Source of the DNA: Myxococcales bacterium
GTDB taxonomy: Bacteria > Myxococcota_A > Bradymonadia > UBA7976 > UBA1532
Reading direction: 5' to 3'
Length of the DNA: 64,000 bases
Assembly (NCBI GenBank): GCA_020633435.1
Contig: JACKDP010000003.1
Location: 186,001 to 250,000, forward strand
The notes beneath the pieces were generated by a model. It was not told the origin of the DNA and did not search any database. It was given only the letters and a program-made list of their open reading frames with translations. Below, one piece after another: positions 11,525 to 20,994 of this stretch (position 1 is the first letter of the stretch; every line of letters begins with the position of its first letter). Both the position numbers and the translations under genes were made by a program.

Positions 11525-12199
11525 CTACCAGCTCACGCCAGGGCCCGCCGACGCGATGCCCACGACGCCCGTCCGCCCGGCGGCCCCATGCACCCGCAGG
11601 CTGGCCTCCGCCCGCACGAACAGCCGCTCGGTGATCACCACGTCGACGCCCCCGCCCGCCGCGATGGAGAGCCCCCCCGCGGCGCCGTTGTCGGCGTTGA
11701 AGTAGCCCGATGTGCCCAGGTCGCGCGCCGCGCCCCGCAGGTCCAGGCCGAAGCCGAGCGCCAGCCGCCACCACGGGCGCACCGTGCCCTCGGCCAGCAG
11801 GCGCTCGAGCCCGACGAAGTCGACCAGCAGGAACCGCGGCGCGGCGTCGCCGGTGCCCGTCAGCAGGCGGGCCCGCCACGACAGCCGCACGGCGTCCAGG
11901 GCGTGGCTGAACCCCAGCCCCAGCACCAGCGGGGCGGCCGCGTCCAGCGGCGCGCGCTCGGTGATCCAGTGGGCGTAGCCCCCGGCGTCCACCCAGAGGG
12001 CGGACGTCCCGTCCGACAAGTCGGCGTAGCGCAGGCGATCTTCGGCATGGGCGGCTCCCGGCGACGACGCGGACCACCCCGCGCCGACGAGGAGCAACAG
12101 CAGGCCGCGTGCCAGCAAGCGCCAGGCGGCCTGGCGGCGACGAGCGTCCAGATCCTGGACGATCGGGTGTCCACTGCGTCCAGCATCTGAACGGCGCAT
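11525..12199 (-). CDS. Exported protein, probable small beta-barrel or envelope protein
   Basis: A 224-residue protein. The ATG follows a clear AGAGGA site. A long basic N-terminal region (to about 27) leads into a hydrophobic segment and a cleavage site after GAAHA near residue 52. The mature part alternates hydrophobic and polar residues (ALWVDAGGY, LVLGLGFSHAL, RLSWRARLLTG, WRLALGFGLDL, VVITERLFVRAEASL). It ends in Trp, which suggests an outer-membrane beta-barrel, but no family is recognised. It lies 20 bp downstream of the kinase gene and 41 bp upstream of radA on the same strand, so it may be co-expressed with the kinase. Confidence 0.65.
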   Translation of the reverse strand: MRRSDAGRSGHPIVQDLDARRRQAAWRLLARGLLLLLVGAGWSASSPGAAHAEDRLRYADLSDGTSALWVDAGGYAHWITERAPLDAAAPLVLGLGFSHALDAVRLSWRARLLTGTGDAAPRFLLVDFVGLERLLAEGTVRPWWRLALGFGLDLRGAARDLGTSGYFNADNGAAGGLSIAAGGGVDVVITERLFVRAEASLRVHGAAGRTGVVGIASAGPGVSW

Positions 12200-12219
12200 G
12201 GGGGTCCTCTTCGGGGGGG

Positions 12220-13554
12220 CTACTGCATCAAGTGCCAGGCGAGGGCGGCGAGGCCCGCGCCGATGACGGCGCCGAGCAGGATCTGCAGGAGCAGCGGCCA
12301 GGGGCCCCGGCCCGCCCGCGCCGGCAGCGTCGACGGCAAGGTGGCCGGCCCGGCGGGCGCCGGGCCCTCGGCGAGGCCGGCCAGCACCGCGTCGCGGAAG
12401 GCGAGCACACCGGGGAAGCGGTCGGCCGGCGTCTTGGCCAGCGCCCGCAGGATGGCCGCCTCGATGCCCGCCGAGATCTCGGGGCGGATGGTGCGGGGCG
12501 GCGGCGGCGCCGCCGACACCTGCTTGACCAGCACCCGCGCCGCGCTCGGGTGGCGGAAGGGCACCCGGCCGGTGAGCATCTCGTAGAGCAGGATGGCCAC
12601 CGCGTACTGGTCGCTCGCCACGTTGTCGCGGTCCGTGCCGCTGGCCTGCTCGGGGGCCAGGTACTCGGCCGTACCCACCACCATGCCGTCCATCGTGAGC
12701 TTCTGGCTGCCCACGGACCGGGCGATGCCGAAGTCGGTGATGCGCACCCGATCGTCGTCCTGGATGATGACGTTGGACGGCTTCAGGTCCCGGTGCATGA
12801 CCGCGTGCTGGTGCATGTGGTCGAGCCCCTCGCACATCTGGGCGAAGAGGCCGACGGCCATCTCGATGGGCAGCTGGCCGTGCCGCTGGATGACCTTGTC
12901 GAGCGTCGAGCCCGCCACGAACGGCATGACGATGAAGGCCGCCCGCGGGGTGTCGATGAAGCCCAGGAGCTGCACCAGGCTGGGGTGCTCCAGGCGCGCC
13001 AGCACCTTGGCTTCATTGATGAATCTGGCCTTGAGGCGGGCATCGCCGAGGAGCTGGGGCAGCAGCATCTTGAGGGCGACCTTCTGGCCCGTCACCCCGT
13101 GCTCGGCGGCGTAGACGCGCCCCATCCCCCCCCGGCCGATCTCCCGCTCGATGCGGTAGCCCTCCACCTGATCGCCGGGCTCCAGGAGCGCGCGCGTCGG
13201 GCGGATGGAGGGCATGGCCACGGCGGTCGCGGCCAGCAGGGCGGCGGCCTCCTCGTCGCTCGCGGCCTCGGCGTCCGGCATCGTCGAGCCGAACGAGCCG
13301 AGCGTCTCCGTCGGCCGGGCGCCGCCCTGGTGGAGGATGCGGCCGTCCTCGAACCGGAGCTGGTCTTCGAGCAGCGTCGCCTGGTCGTCGACCTGCGGGG
13401 GGCCCAGCAGGGTGCGGTCGCCCACCTCGGTGGCGTCATCGAGCAGGCGGCCCGCCGCACCCCGCAGCGTCGCCACCCGGCCGATCTCCCCGCACCGGCT
13501 GCAGCGGCGTCCATCCGCCGGCAGCCTCGCCCCGCACTGTCGACAATGCTCCAT
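12220..13554 (-). CDS. Ser/Thr protein kinase with N-terminal zinc ribbon and C-terminal membrane anchor
   Basis: A 444-residue eukaryotic-type kinase. It starts with a zinc ribbon (Cys4, Cys7, Cys18, Cys21), followed by a variable region to about residue 130 that contains many Thr-Leu pairs. The kinase domain (about 132-390) has the glycine loop GRGGMG, the lysine in VALKML, HRDLKPSN, DFG and the APE motif. A Pro/Ala linker leads to one membrane helix at the extreme C-terminus (LLLQILLGAVIGAGLAALAW) with only a few residues beyond it. There is no extracellular sensor domain, so this is a tail-anchored cytoplasmic kinase. Kinases of this general layout are abundant in Myxococcota. It probably heads an operon with the secreted protein and radA. 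The substrate is unknown. Confidence 0.93.
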   Translation of the reverse strand: MEHCRQCGARLPADGRRCSRCGEIGRVATLRGAAGRLLDDATEVGDRTLLGPPQVDDQATLLEDQLRFEDGRILHQGGARPTETLGSFGSTMPDAEAASDEEAAALLAATAVAMPSIRPTRALLEPGDQVEGYRIEREIGRGGMGRVYAAEHGVTGQKVALKMLLPQLLGDARLKARFINEAKVLARLEHPSLVQLLGFIDTPRAAFIVMPFVAGSTLDKVIQRHGQLPIEMAVGLFAQMCEGLDHMHQHAVMHRDLKPSNVIIQDDDRVRITDFGIARSVGSQKLTMDGMVVGTAEYLAPEQASGTDRDNVASDQYAVAILLYEMLTGRVPFRHPSAARVLVKQVSAAPPPPRTIRPEISAGIEAAILRALAKTPADRFPGVLAFRDAVLAGLAEGPAPAGPATLPSTLPARAGRGPWPLLLQILLGAVIGAGLAALAWHLMQ

Positions 13555-13580
13555 CCGCCCCCCACGCGGCTCGCAGGTCG

Positions 13581-13608
13581 ACTATACATGAGGCACGGTG
13601 CGGGCAAA
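13581..13608 (-). promoter_or_regulatory. Possible promoter of the kinase gene
   Basis: On the minus strand TTTGCC (13603-13608) and TATAGT (13581-13586) are 16 bp apart. The predicted start would give a leader of about 20 bases to the kinase ATG. Confidence 0.4.
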
Positions 13609-13701
13609 CCTTCGCGCTGTCGGCGCGGCGATCAACGCGGCCGCAACTTTCCGTCGACGGCGGGGTCCATCCCCCGGTCCACGGGCAACGAGGGAGGGGG
13701 C

Positions 13702-16700
13702 ATGGGGCGACGAGCCCACGGGGCGCTGGTGCTCGGCGCGCTGCTCTTGCTGGGGGCCGCGCCGCGGGATCCCCTGCTGCTGGAGGCCGAGCGGCTGGCC
13801 GCGCAGGCCGCCGCCCGGGGTGGCCTGGCCGGCGGCGCGGTGGATCTGCTGCGGCTGGAGGAGCTGGCCGACTGGCTGCCGACGGGCTGGGTGACGGCGG
13901 CGCTGCGCAAGGCGGCCGCCGACACCCGGCGCCTGCCCCTCGTCCGCGCCACCGCGGAGTGGCTGCTGCGTGAGCGCGCCCTGACGCGCCTCGACGCGGC
14001 GGCCGCCGCCGAGCACGCCGCTCGCCTGGGCCTGCTGGACGCGTTCGTCGTGCGCCCCGGCGCCGCGCCGCACCCGACCGCGGAGCTGACGCCCGACGGG
14101 TGGCGGCCCTACCCGCGCGGCATGGGCGCGGGCGTCCTCCAGCTCGACGCCGTCGTCCGGCCGGCCGCCGACACCGTGGCCACCGTCGCGACGCGCCTCG
14201 TGGCCGCGGGCGGGCCCGCCATCCTGCGGGTGGGCTACGACGACGAGGCGACCGTCTGGCTGAACGGCGACGAGGTGCATGTGGCGCCCGCCCCCCATGG
14301 CCACTGGCTCGACCAGGCCGCCATCCCCGTCATCCTGCGGCCCGGCGACAACCGCCTGGTGGTCGCCGTCCGCCAGCAGGCCGACGCCTGGCGCTTCTCC
14401 CTGCGCGTCACCGACGCCGCCGGCGTGCCCCTGCCCGTCGAGGCCCACCCCGACCCCTGGGGCCCGGTGCCCGAGCCCGCCGAGGGCGAGCCGCCAGCCG
14501 AGGTGGACGACCTGTGGGCCGAGCTCGGCGCGGCCGTGGACGTCGAGCCCCCAGAGGCCGCCGATCGCCGTGATTTCGCGGACTTCGCGCGCCGTACGGG
14601 CATGCCCGACCGCGACCAGTCCATCCCCCGCGTCGCCGTGGAGGGGGCGTGGGAGACGGATCCCAGCCCCCGCAGCCTGCTCGCCTGGCTGCTCATCCTG
14701 CCCACCGAGGAGCAGGCCGCCGTCCGGGCCGCCCACGCGCCGTCGCGCCCCGTGGAGCAGGCCGACGTGCACGCCGACCTGCGCCTCGCCCTGGAGGATG
14801 GCTATCGCCACTTCTACGCCGGCCGGCTGGCCGAGGCCCGGGCCACCGTCGAGGCCCTGGCCGCCGCCTCCCCGGACTTCCTGCCCGCCGTTCGCCTGCG
14901 CGCCCTGGCGGCCGAAGAGCTGGGCCTGCCCTCCACCGCCGTGCGCGCGCTCGCGGACGCCTACGCCCGCTTCCCGGACCGGCCCGGCCTCCAGCGCGCC
15001 CTCGTGGCCTCGCTGCGCGCCGCCGACCGGGTGGAGGAGGCCATCGCCCTGCTGACCCGGCTGGTGGCCAGCCCCGATGGCCGCGCGGACGACGCCTTCC
15101 AGCTCGCGGGGTTGCGGGCCCAGCGCGAGGAGACGGACGCCGCCGTGGCGCTGCTCGACCGCGTCCTGGCGGCCCGGCCGGAGCTGACGGGCTTCGCCCT
15201 CGAGGCGGCCGACATCGAGCGGTCGGCGGGCCGGGAGGCGGAGGCGACGCGGCGTCTGCAGGCGCTGCTGGCCCAGATCCCGACCGACGTCGGCGCCACG
15301 CTGCGCCTCGCGCGCCTGCTGGACGCTGCCGGTCGGCGCCCGGAGGCGGGCGCCTTGCTGGCGGCGGCCCGGGCGGCCGATCCCGCCGACCCAGAGCTGG
15401 CGGCCGCCGGCGACCGGCTCGCCGCCACGCCCCCCGAGCCGCGCCTGGGGCCGCCCGTCGCCGAGCTGGCCGCCCTGACGTCGCCCGCGGACGTCCCGGC
15501 CCACGTCCTCTACCACCACGCCCGGACGGAGGTGAGCCCCGAGGGCCTGGCCGTGCGCCGCCTGCGCCGGGTCGTGCGGGTGCAGACCGAGGAGGGGGCG
15601 CGGCGGTTCGCCGAGTGGCAGCTCCCCTACGTGCCGGGGACCCAGCGGCTGCTGCTGGAGGAGGCCCGCCTGCTGCGACCCGGCCAGCCCCCCCGCTCCC
15701 CCAGCCGGTCGGACCGCGACCTGTCGGAGCCGGCGTACCGGCTCTACTACGACCTGCGCGCAGAGATCCTTGATTTTCCTCCACTTCTGCCGGGCGACAT
15801 CGTGGAGGTGGCCTGGCGGATCGTCGACACCGACCCCGATCCGGCCTTCCCGGGCTACTACGGCGAGATGGCCTGGCTGCAGGAGGTCGCGCCGCGGGCC
15901 TGGAGCGTGGTGGAGGTGGCCGGGGCCGGGGCCGCCGGCCTGAAGGTCGTCGTCGTGCCGCGCGGCATCACCGTGACCCGGGAGGGCGGCCGCGTGGAGG
16001 GTCGGGACGTGCCCGGCCTGCCCCTCGAGGCCGACGCCCCCGGGCCGTCGTCGGTGCGCGCCCACGTCCACATCAGCTCGCTGAGCGGGTGGGCCGACCT
16101 GGACGCCCGCTACCAGGCGCTCCTGGCCGAGCGCGCCCAGCCCACCGAGCGCCTGACCGAGCTCGCCCGCACCTGGGGCGGCGAGGGCACGCCCCAAGAG
16201 ATCCTGGGCCGGCTGCACGCCGCCGTGGCCCACCACACCCGCTACGTCGGCCTGGAGTTCGGCGTGCGCAGCTTCCGCCCGGAGCTGCCGAGCGTGACGC
16301 TGGCCCGGGGCTACGGCGACTGCAAGGACAAGGCGACGCTGCTCATCGCCCTCGCCCGGGCCCGCGGCATCGACGCCCGCCTGACGCTGGTGCGGACGCG
16401 CGCGGCCGGGGCCATCGAGGCCGAGCCGGCCAGCTTCGCGGTCTTCGACCACGCCATCGTGTATGTGCCCGCCCTGGACCGCTTCCTCGACCCCACCGTG
16501 GACCGCAACGACCCGTGGACGCTGCCCCCCTCCGACCAGGGCGCCCTGGCCTTCGTCGTCGGCAGCAGCCCGCCCGTCCTGCGGCGCATCCCCCCCGAGA
16601 CGGCCGACCAGGCCCAGAGCCACTGGCGCATCGACGGCGTGCTCGACGCCAGCGGCGCCATCACGGGGGAGGTGCGCTGGACGACGCGGGGCCAGCCCGC

Positions 16701-17232
16701 GACGACCGCGCGCCGCGGCCTGGAGGCCGAGGGCGCGCGCCAGGCCCTGCTGGAGCAGATCCTGGGCGCGTGGTTCCCTGGCGCCGCCCTGGAGCCGACG
16801 GGCTTCACGGGCCTGACCCCGGCCTTCGACCCGGTGGAGGTGACCGGCCGCGTCCGCCTGCCGGCCACGGGCCAGGTGGCTGGGGGCGTGGACCTGCCCC
16901 GCGCCGGCGCCCGGTGGCAGCTCGTGGCGCGGCTGGCCCAGGCCGGCGCCCGCCGCCTGCCGCTCGAGCTGGAGTTCCAGGAGGAGACGCGGCTCGACCT
17001 CGCGCTGAAGCTGCCCCCCGGCCACACCGCCCGGGCGCCCGCGCCGGTGGAGCTGGCGAGCCCGTTCGGCCGCTTCACGGCCACCGCCGCCGTCGAGGGC
17101 GACACGCTGCGGCTCGCCGCCACGCTGCGCGTCGAGGTGCTCACCGTCGCCCCCGCCGACTACCCGGCCTGGCGAGCGTGGCTGGCCAGCGTCGACGCCG
17201 CCCTGGCCCAGGTGGTGGAGGTGCGGCGATGA
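13702..17232 (+). CDS. DUF3857/transglutaminase-like protein with TPR-rich N-terminal half (active-type)
   Basis: A 1176-residue exported protein. The ATG follows GAGGGAGGGGG. A short signal peptide (ALVLGALLLLGAAP) starts it. Residues 90-330 hold a beta-rich part that includes an Asp/Asn-type carbohydrate-binding-like motif (DEATVWLNGDEV). Residues 350-590 are Ala/Leu/Arg helical repeats of TPR type. Then comes a DUF3857-like beta domain (about 600-800; YHHARTEVSPEG, YYDLRAEILDFPPLLPGDIV), followed by a transglutaminase core: Cys in YGDCKDKATLL, His in FDHAIVYVP, Asp in FLDPT. The triad is complete, so cysteine-protease or transfer chemistry is possible. The natural substrate is unknown. It overlaps the next paralogue by 4 bases (ATGA). 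Confidence 0.85.
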   Translation: MGRRAHGALVLGALLLLGAAPRDPLLLEAERLAAQAAARGGLAGGAVDLLRLEELADWLPTGWVTAALRKAAADTRRLPLVRATAEWLLRERALTRLDAAAAAEHAARLGLLDAFVVRPGAAPHPTAELTPDGWRPYPRGMGAGVLQLDAVVRPAADTVATVATRLVAAGGPAILRVGYDDEATVWLNGDEVHVAPAPHGHWLDQAAIPVILRPGDNRLVVAVRQQADAWRFSLRVTDAAGVPLPVEAHPDPWGPVPEPAEGEPPAEVDDLWAELGAAVDVEPPEAADRRDFADFARRTGMPDRDQSIPRVAVEGAWETDPSPRSLLAWLLILPTEEQAAVRAAHAPSRPVEQADVHADLRLALEDGYRHFYAGRLAEARATVEALAAASPDFLPAVRLRALAAEELGLPSTAVRALADAYARFPDRPGLQRALVASLRAADRVEEAIALLTRLVASPDGRADDAFQLAGLRAQREETDAAVALLDRVLAARPELTGFALEAADIERSAGREAEATRRLQALLAQIPTDVGATLRLARLLDAAGRRPEAGALLAAARAADPADPELAAAGDRLAATPPEPRLGPPVAELAALTSPADVPAHVLYHHARTEVSPEGLAVRRLRRVVRVQTEEGARRFAEWQLPYVPGTQRLLLEEARLLRPGQPPRSPSRSDRDLSEPAYRLYYDLRAEILDFPPLLPGDIVEVAWRIVDTDPDPAFPGYYGEMAWLQEVAPRAWSVVEVAGAGAAGLKVVVVPRGITVTREGGRVEGRDVPGLPLEADAPGPSSVRAHVHISSLSGWADLDARYQALLAERAQPTERLTELARTWGGEGTPQEILGRLHAAVAHHTRYVGLEFGVRSFRPELPSVTLARGYGDCKDKATLLIALARARGIDARLTLVRTRAAGAIEAEPASFAVFDHAIVYVPALDRFLDPTVDRNDPWTLPPSDQGALAFVVGSSPPVLRRIPPETADQAQSHWRIDGVLDASGAITGEVRWTTRGQPATTARRGLEAEGARQALLEQILGAWFPGAALEPTGFTGLTPAFDPVEVTGRVRLPATGQVAGGVDLPRAGARWQLVARLAQAGARRLPLELEFQEETRLDLALKLPPGHTARAPAPVELASPFGRFTATAAVEGDTLRLAATLRVEVLTVAPADYPAWRAWLASVDAALAQVVEVRR

Positions 17233-20200
17233 GCGGAAACCTCTGGAAGATCATGGTGTTGGTGGCGCTGGCCGCGGGCTGCGGGGCGCCCCCCCGGCCC
17301 AGCCTCGAGGCCCAGCGCGCCGCGGTGGAGGCCGGCCGGCCGGCCGATCCGGCCCGGCTGGGGTGGTGGCGCTACCTCGGTGGGGACGCGGCGGGCGCGG
17401 CGGCCGCCTTCGAGCAGGCCCCGGCCGATCCCCTGGCCGCCCTCGGGCGCGCCCGCCTCGCGGCGGATCGGCTGGATCCCGGGGCCGCCCTGGCCGAGGC
17501 CGCCCGCGCCGCCGCCGGGCCTGGCCTCGTCGGGGTGGTCGGGCGCGCGTGGGCCGAGGACCTGGCCGCGGAGCTGCGCGACGGCGCCACCGCGCTGGCG
17601 GCCGCCCTCGGCCCCGCCGCCGATCGGCGCCAGGCGCTGCCCGCCGACGCCTACACCGTCCGCATCTCGTTCCTGCCCTGGCTGCAGCTCCCGACGCTGC
17701 ACCAGCGGCCGCCCACGCTGACGGCCGATCGCGCCGAAGCCCTCGGCCGATCCTGGGCGCTCCAGGCCAGCCCTCCGCGGCCCGATCCCGACGGCCTCGT
17801 GCTCTCGCGCCACCCGCTGCCCGCGGGGCCGGCGTCCATCGAGCTGGCGGTGACGGGCCCCGCGGTGGTCTGGCGGGATGGCCGCCTGCTGGCCGCGACG
17901 ACGGTGCGCCACCACGCGCTGCGCGTCCTGCGCTTCCCGGCGCCCGGGGAGGGGCCGCTGGTGGTCGTCTGGGCCGGCGACCGGCTGCCGCGGGCGTGGC
18001 GCCACGCGGACGCGCCGCCCGCGACGGACGACCGCGCCGGGCCGTCGGTGCCCGATCACGGGCCGGGCGTCGACTGGGTGGATCGCTACCTGGCCGCCGA
18101 GCTGGCCGTCCTCGACGCCGACGCCGCCTCGGCCGAGGTGCTGCTGGCCGACGCCCCGTCGACGCCGGCCTTCGCGGCGCTGCGGGCCCGCCACGCCGAG
18201 CTGGCCGTCGGCGTCCCGGCCGCCACCGCGCGCGACGAGGCCCGGCCCGCCTGGGAGGCCGCCCTGCCCCTGGCGCCGGCGCAGGCCCACCTGGCCCTCG
18301 GCCGGCTGGACTGGCGGCGCGGCGCGGCCGAGGACGCCCTGGCCCACCTGGACGCCGCGCTGCGCCTGGCCCCCGACGCCTTCCTGGCCCACCACACGAG
18401 GCTGCGCCTGCACCTGGCGGACGGCGACGTCGAGGCCGCGCGGCGGGATCTGGAGGCGGCCCGGGCGTCTGCGGCGGATCCGTGCCGCCTCGTGGACGAC
18501 GAGGCCGCCCTGGCCGAGAGCCAGCCCGGCGGCGACGCCCGGCTCCTGGACCTGTGGACGACCTGCGACCGCCCCCTCGACGCCGTGCGGCGCCTGCTGG
18601 ATCGGGCCCGCCCCGGCGACGCCCTGGCCCGGCTCGACGCCCTGAGCCCCGCGGCCCGGGCCCGGCCCGCCGCGCGCAAGCTCCGGGCCCGCGCGCTGCT
18701 GGGCCTGGGGCGGCTGGCGGAGGCCGCGGCGGAGCACGGCGCGGTCGAGGACCTGGAGAGCGGCCTGGCGGCCCTCGATCTGCGCCGCGCCCTGGGCCAG
18801 CCCGGCGGCACCGACGCCGATCTCGCCACCCTCGTCGGCCGCTTCCCCACGGATCACGAGGCCCTGCAGATCGTCGCGGCCCAGCCCGGCTGGTCGGGGC
18901 TCGCGGACTTCTTCATCGACACCGACGACGCCATCGCCGCCTTCGAGGCGGTGCCCCCGCAGTCGGGCCCCGCGGTGCGGGTGGTCGATCACTCGATTCT
19001 GCTTTTCTTCAAGAATGGCAAGAGCTTGCGCTATGTGCACGAGGTGCTGGCGGTGCGTTCCCGCGACGCCGCGGAGCGCTTCGGCGAGATCGGCCTGCCC
19101 GACGGCGCCCGGCTCATCAGCCTGGGGACACGCAAGGACGACGGCCGCTGGCTGCCCGGCGAGGAGGTCCCCGAGAAGGAGACCATCACCCTGCCGGACC
19201 TCACCTCCGGCGACTACGTGGTGGCCCGCTACCTGGAGCCCGGGGACAACGGCTACCTCTACGACGGCGGCTACCTGAGCCCGCGCGTCTTCTTCCAGGG
19301 CGTCGACCTGCCCATCGTCCACCAGCGCTTCGAGGTCTTCGCCCCCGACGACGTGGCGCCGGCGGTGGAGGGCCTCGTCGGCTCGCCGCTGCCCACGCCC
19401 ATCCGCCTGGGCGAGCGGGTGGGCTGGCGCTTCGACGTCCATCGGGTGCCCCTGCTGCCCCCCGAGGACGACACCCCGCCGCCCGGGCTCTGGCTGCCGT
19501 CGGTGCGCGTCGGCCACGACGTCGTGCTCGCCGATGACCTGGCCTACCTGCGCGACCGGGCGCTCGCCCGCCGCCGGCGCACGCCCCGGTTCGACGCGTG
19601 GGCGAAGGAGGCCGCCGGGGAGGGCGCGCCCGCCACGCGGGCCGCCCGCCTCGCGCGCGCGGTGCGCGAAGGCATCGACGACGACGGCGGGCTCATCGAG
19701 GCGGACGTCACCGAGGCCCTCGTCGGGGGCCATGGCAACCGCGGCCTCGTCCTGAGCGCGGCGCTGGAGGCCGTCGGGCTGCCGCACCGCCTGCTGCTGG
19801 CCCGCACCCGGGTGCATGTGCCGACGGAGCGCTTCCTCACCATCGCCGACTTCCCCTACCCCCTCATCGAGCTGGCCGGCGGCCTCCTCCTCGATCCGGG
19901 GCCCGAGCGCGCCGAGCCAGGCTTCGTGCCCTTCACGGTGGCGGGCGGCGACGTGCTGCAGGTGTGGCCGGCCGATGGGCGCGACGTGCCCGCCCCGCTG
20001 CCCGCCGAGCGGCAGGTCCACGACCGGCGCCAGGTGGAGGTGCGGGCGACGTGGCGGAAGGACGGGACGCTGGCGGGGCAGGTGGTCGATCGGCTGGAGG
20101 GGCAGGAGGCCATCGTCATCGGGCACCACCTCGCCCGCCTCGATCCGGAGCAGCGCCCCCGCCTGGTGGAGCGGCTGCTGGTCGGCGCCGTCGGGGCCGC

Positions 20201-20627
20201 CCGGGTCGAGCACCTGGACGATCCGGCCACGCAGGATCCCGACGGCCCGCTGGTGCTGCGCTACACGTTCACCGCCCAGGCCGGGGACGCCCTGGCCCTG
20301 GGCCTCTTCCCGGTGCAGCCGGCCAGCGGCCACGCCAGCGCCCCGGAGCGCAGGACGCCGCTGGCCATCACGCTGCCGACGGATCAGACGGTGGTCATCC
20401 ACCTGGAGAGCGAGCGGCCCCTCGCTGGCCGCCTGGTCGCCAGCGAGGAGATCGCGGGGGCGCACCGCTTCACGCTGGCGGTCGAGCAGTCCGAGGACGC
20501 GGTGACGCTGCGGTCGCACACCGTCATCCCGGGGGGCCTGATCGCGCCCGCCGACTACCCGGCGTTCGCCGCCTGGGCCCGGGCCGTGGAGGACGCCGAG
20601 CGCGTCCGCCTCACCGCGGGGCCCTGA
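17229..20627 (+). CDS. DUF3857/transglutaminase-like lipoprotein paralogue lacking the catalytic Cys
   Basis: A 1132-residue lipoprotein (lipobox ALAAGC). Its architecture parallels the upstream gene: helical TPR-type repeats (about 30-560), a DUF3857-like beta domain (about 570-760, with VVDHSILLFFKNGKSLRYVHEV and the DLTSGDYVVARYLEPGDNG turn), then a transglutaminase-like fold. Where the upstream paralogue has YGDCKDKATLL, this protein reads GGHGNRGLVLSAALEAVGL. The His position reads FPYPLIEL; only the Asp (LLLDPGPE) remains. It is therefore probably a non-catalytic partner. Translation is likely coupled to the upstream gene through the ATGA overlap, which suggests that the two proteins work together in the envelope. 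Confidence 0.85.
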   Translation: MSGNLWKIMVLVALAAGCGAPPRPSLEAQRAAVEAGRPADPARLGWWRYLGGDAAGAAAAFEQAPADPLAALGRARLAADRLDPGAALAEAARAAAGPGLVGVVGRAWAEDLAAELRDGATALAAALGPAADRRQALPADAYTVRISFLPWLQLPTLHQRPPTLTADRAEALGRSWALQASPPRPDPDGLVLSRHPLPAGPASIELAVTGPAVVWRDGRLLAATTVRHHALRVLRFPAPGEGPLVVVWAGDRLPRAWRHADAPPATDDRAGPSVPDHGPGVDWVDRYLAAELAVLDADAASAEVLLADAPSTPAFAALRARHAELAVGVPAATARDEARPAWEAALPLAPAQAHLALGRLDWRRGAAEDALAHLDAALRLAPDAFLAHHTRLRLHLADGDVEAARRDLEAARASAADPCRLVDDEAALAESQPGGDARLLDLWTTCDRPLDAVRRLLDRARPGDALARLDALSPAARARPAARKLRARALLGLGRLAEAAAEHGAVEDLESGLAALDLRRALGQPGGTDADLATLVGRFPTDHEALQIVAAQPGWSGLADFFIDTDDAIAAFEAVPPQSGPAVRVVDHSILLFFKNGKSLRYVHEVLAVRSRDAAERFGEIGLPDGARLISLGTRKDDGRWLPGEEVPEKETITLPDLTSGDYVVARYLEPGDNGYLYDGGYLSPRVFFQGVDLPIVHQRFEVFAPDDVAPAVEGLVGSPLPTPIRLGERVGWRFDVHRVPLLPPEDDTPPPGLWLPSVRVGHDVVLADDLAYLRDRALARRRRTPRFDAWAKEAAGEGAPATRAARLARAVREGIDDDGGLIEADVTEALVGGHGNRGLVLSAALEAVGLPHRLLLARTRVHVPTERFLTIADFPYPLIELAGGLLLDPGPERAEPGFVPFTVAGGDVLQVWPADGRDVPAPLPAERQVHDRRQVEVRATWRKDGTLAGQVVDRLEGQEAIVIGHHLARLDPEQRPRLVERLLVGAVGAARVEHLDDPATQDPDGPLVLRYTFTAQAGDALALGLFPVQPASGHASAPERRTPLAITLPTDQTVVIHLESERPLAGRLVASEEIAGAHRFTLAVEQSEDAVTLRSHTVIPGGLIAPADYPAFAAWARAVEDAERVRLTAGP

Positions 20628-20630
20628 CGG

Positions 20631-20900
20631 TCAGCCGCCGTCGGGCATGGACTGCAGCGCGTCGACGCTGGCGTCTGGTGGCGTGGCGCCCCCATCGCCC
20701 CCGCAGACCATCTCCAGATCGTCGAGGGCCAGGCTGCAGTCGACCTGATCCCGGCGCTTCAGCAGCGTCTCGCAGTTCGCGATGGCCTCGGCGTCCTCGC
20801 AGGCCGCGCAGATGGTCTCCAGCTTGTTGCAGGTGCTCTCGTCTTCGGCGCAGGCGGCCAGAGCGAGGGTGAAGGTGGCAGACAGCAGCATCAGGCGCAT
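20631..20900 (-). CDS. Small Cys-rich lipoprotein
   Basis: An 89-residue protein. The start has a strong GGGAGG ribosome site. The signal peptide ends at the lipobox LAAC. The short mature part has seven further Cys residues (in CNKLETICAAC, ANCETLL, VDCSLAL, MVCGG), suggesting several disulphides, and a Gly/Asp-rich tail. No family is recognised. It converges on the DUF3857 gene with a 3-base gap. It is small, but the ribosome site and lipobox make it credible. Confidence 0.7.
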   Translation of the reverse strand: MRLMLLSATFTLALAACAEDESTCNKLETICAACEDAEAIANCETLLKRRDQVDCSLALDDLEMVCGGDGGATPPDASVDALQSMPDGG

Positions 20901-20994
20901 TGGATCCTCCCGGTCGCAACATCATAGCCTCTGGACCGTACTGGTCCGAGTTCGTCACGGCGTCGGCCGCGGCGGACGCACGCAGGAGGTGAAC

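Noticed and set aside
13582..17025. 1147-codon minus-strand open frame opposite the first DUF3857 gene.
   Set aside because: Low-complexity Arg/Gly/Gln/Ala translation, no signal or domain, whereas the plus strand has clear domains.
17160..20519. 1119-codon minus-strand open frame opposite the second DUF3857 gene.
   Set aside because: Same reason: a shadow with no recognisable domain or ribosome site.
17229..20627. Considered a pseudogene because the transglutaminase Cys is missing.
   Set aside because: The frame is open for 1132 codons, starts with a good lipobox and is translationally coupled. A pseudoenzyme is more likely.
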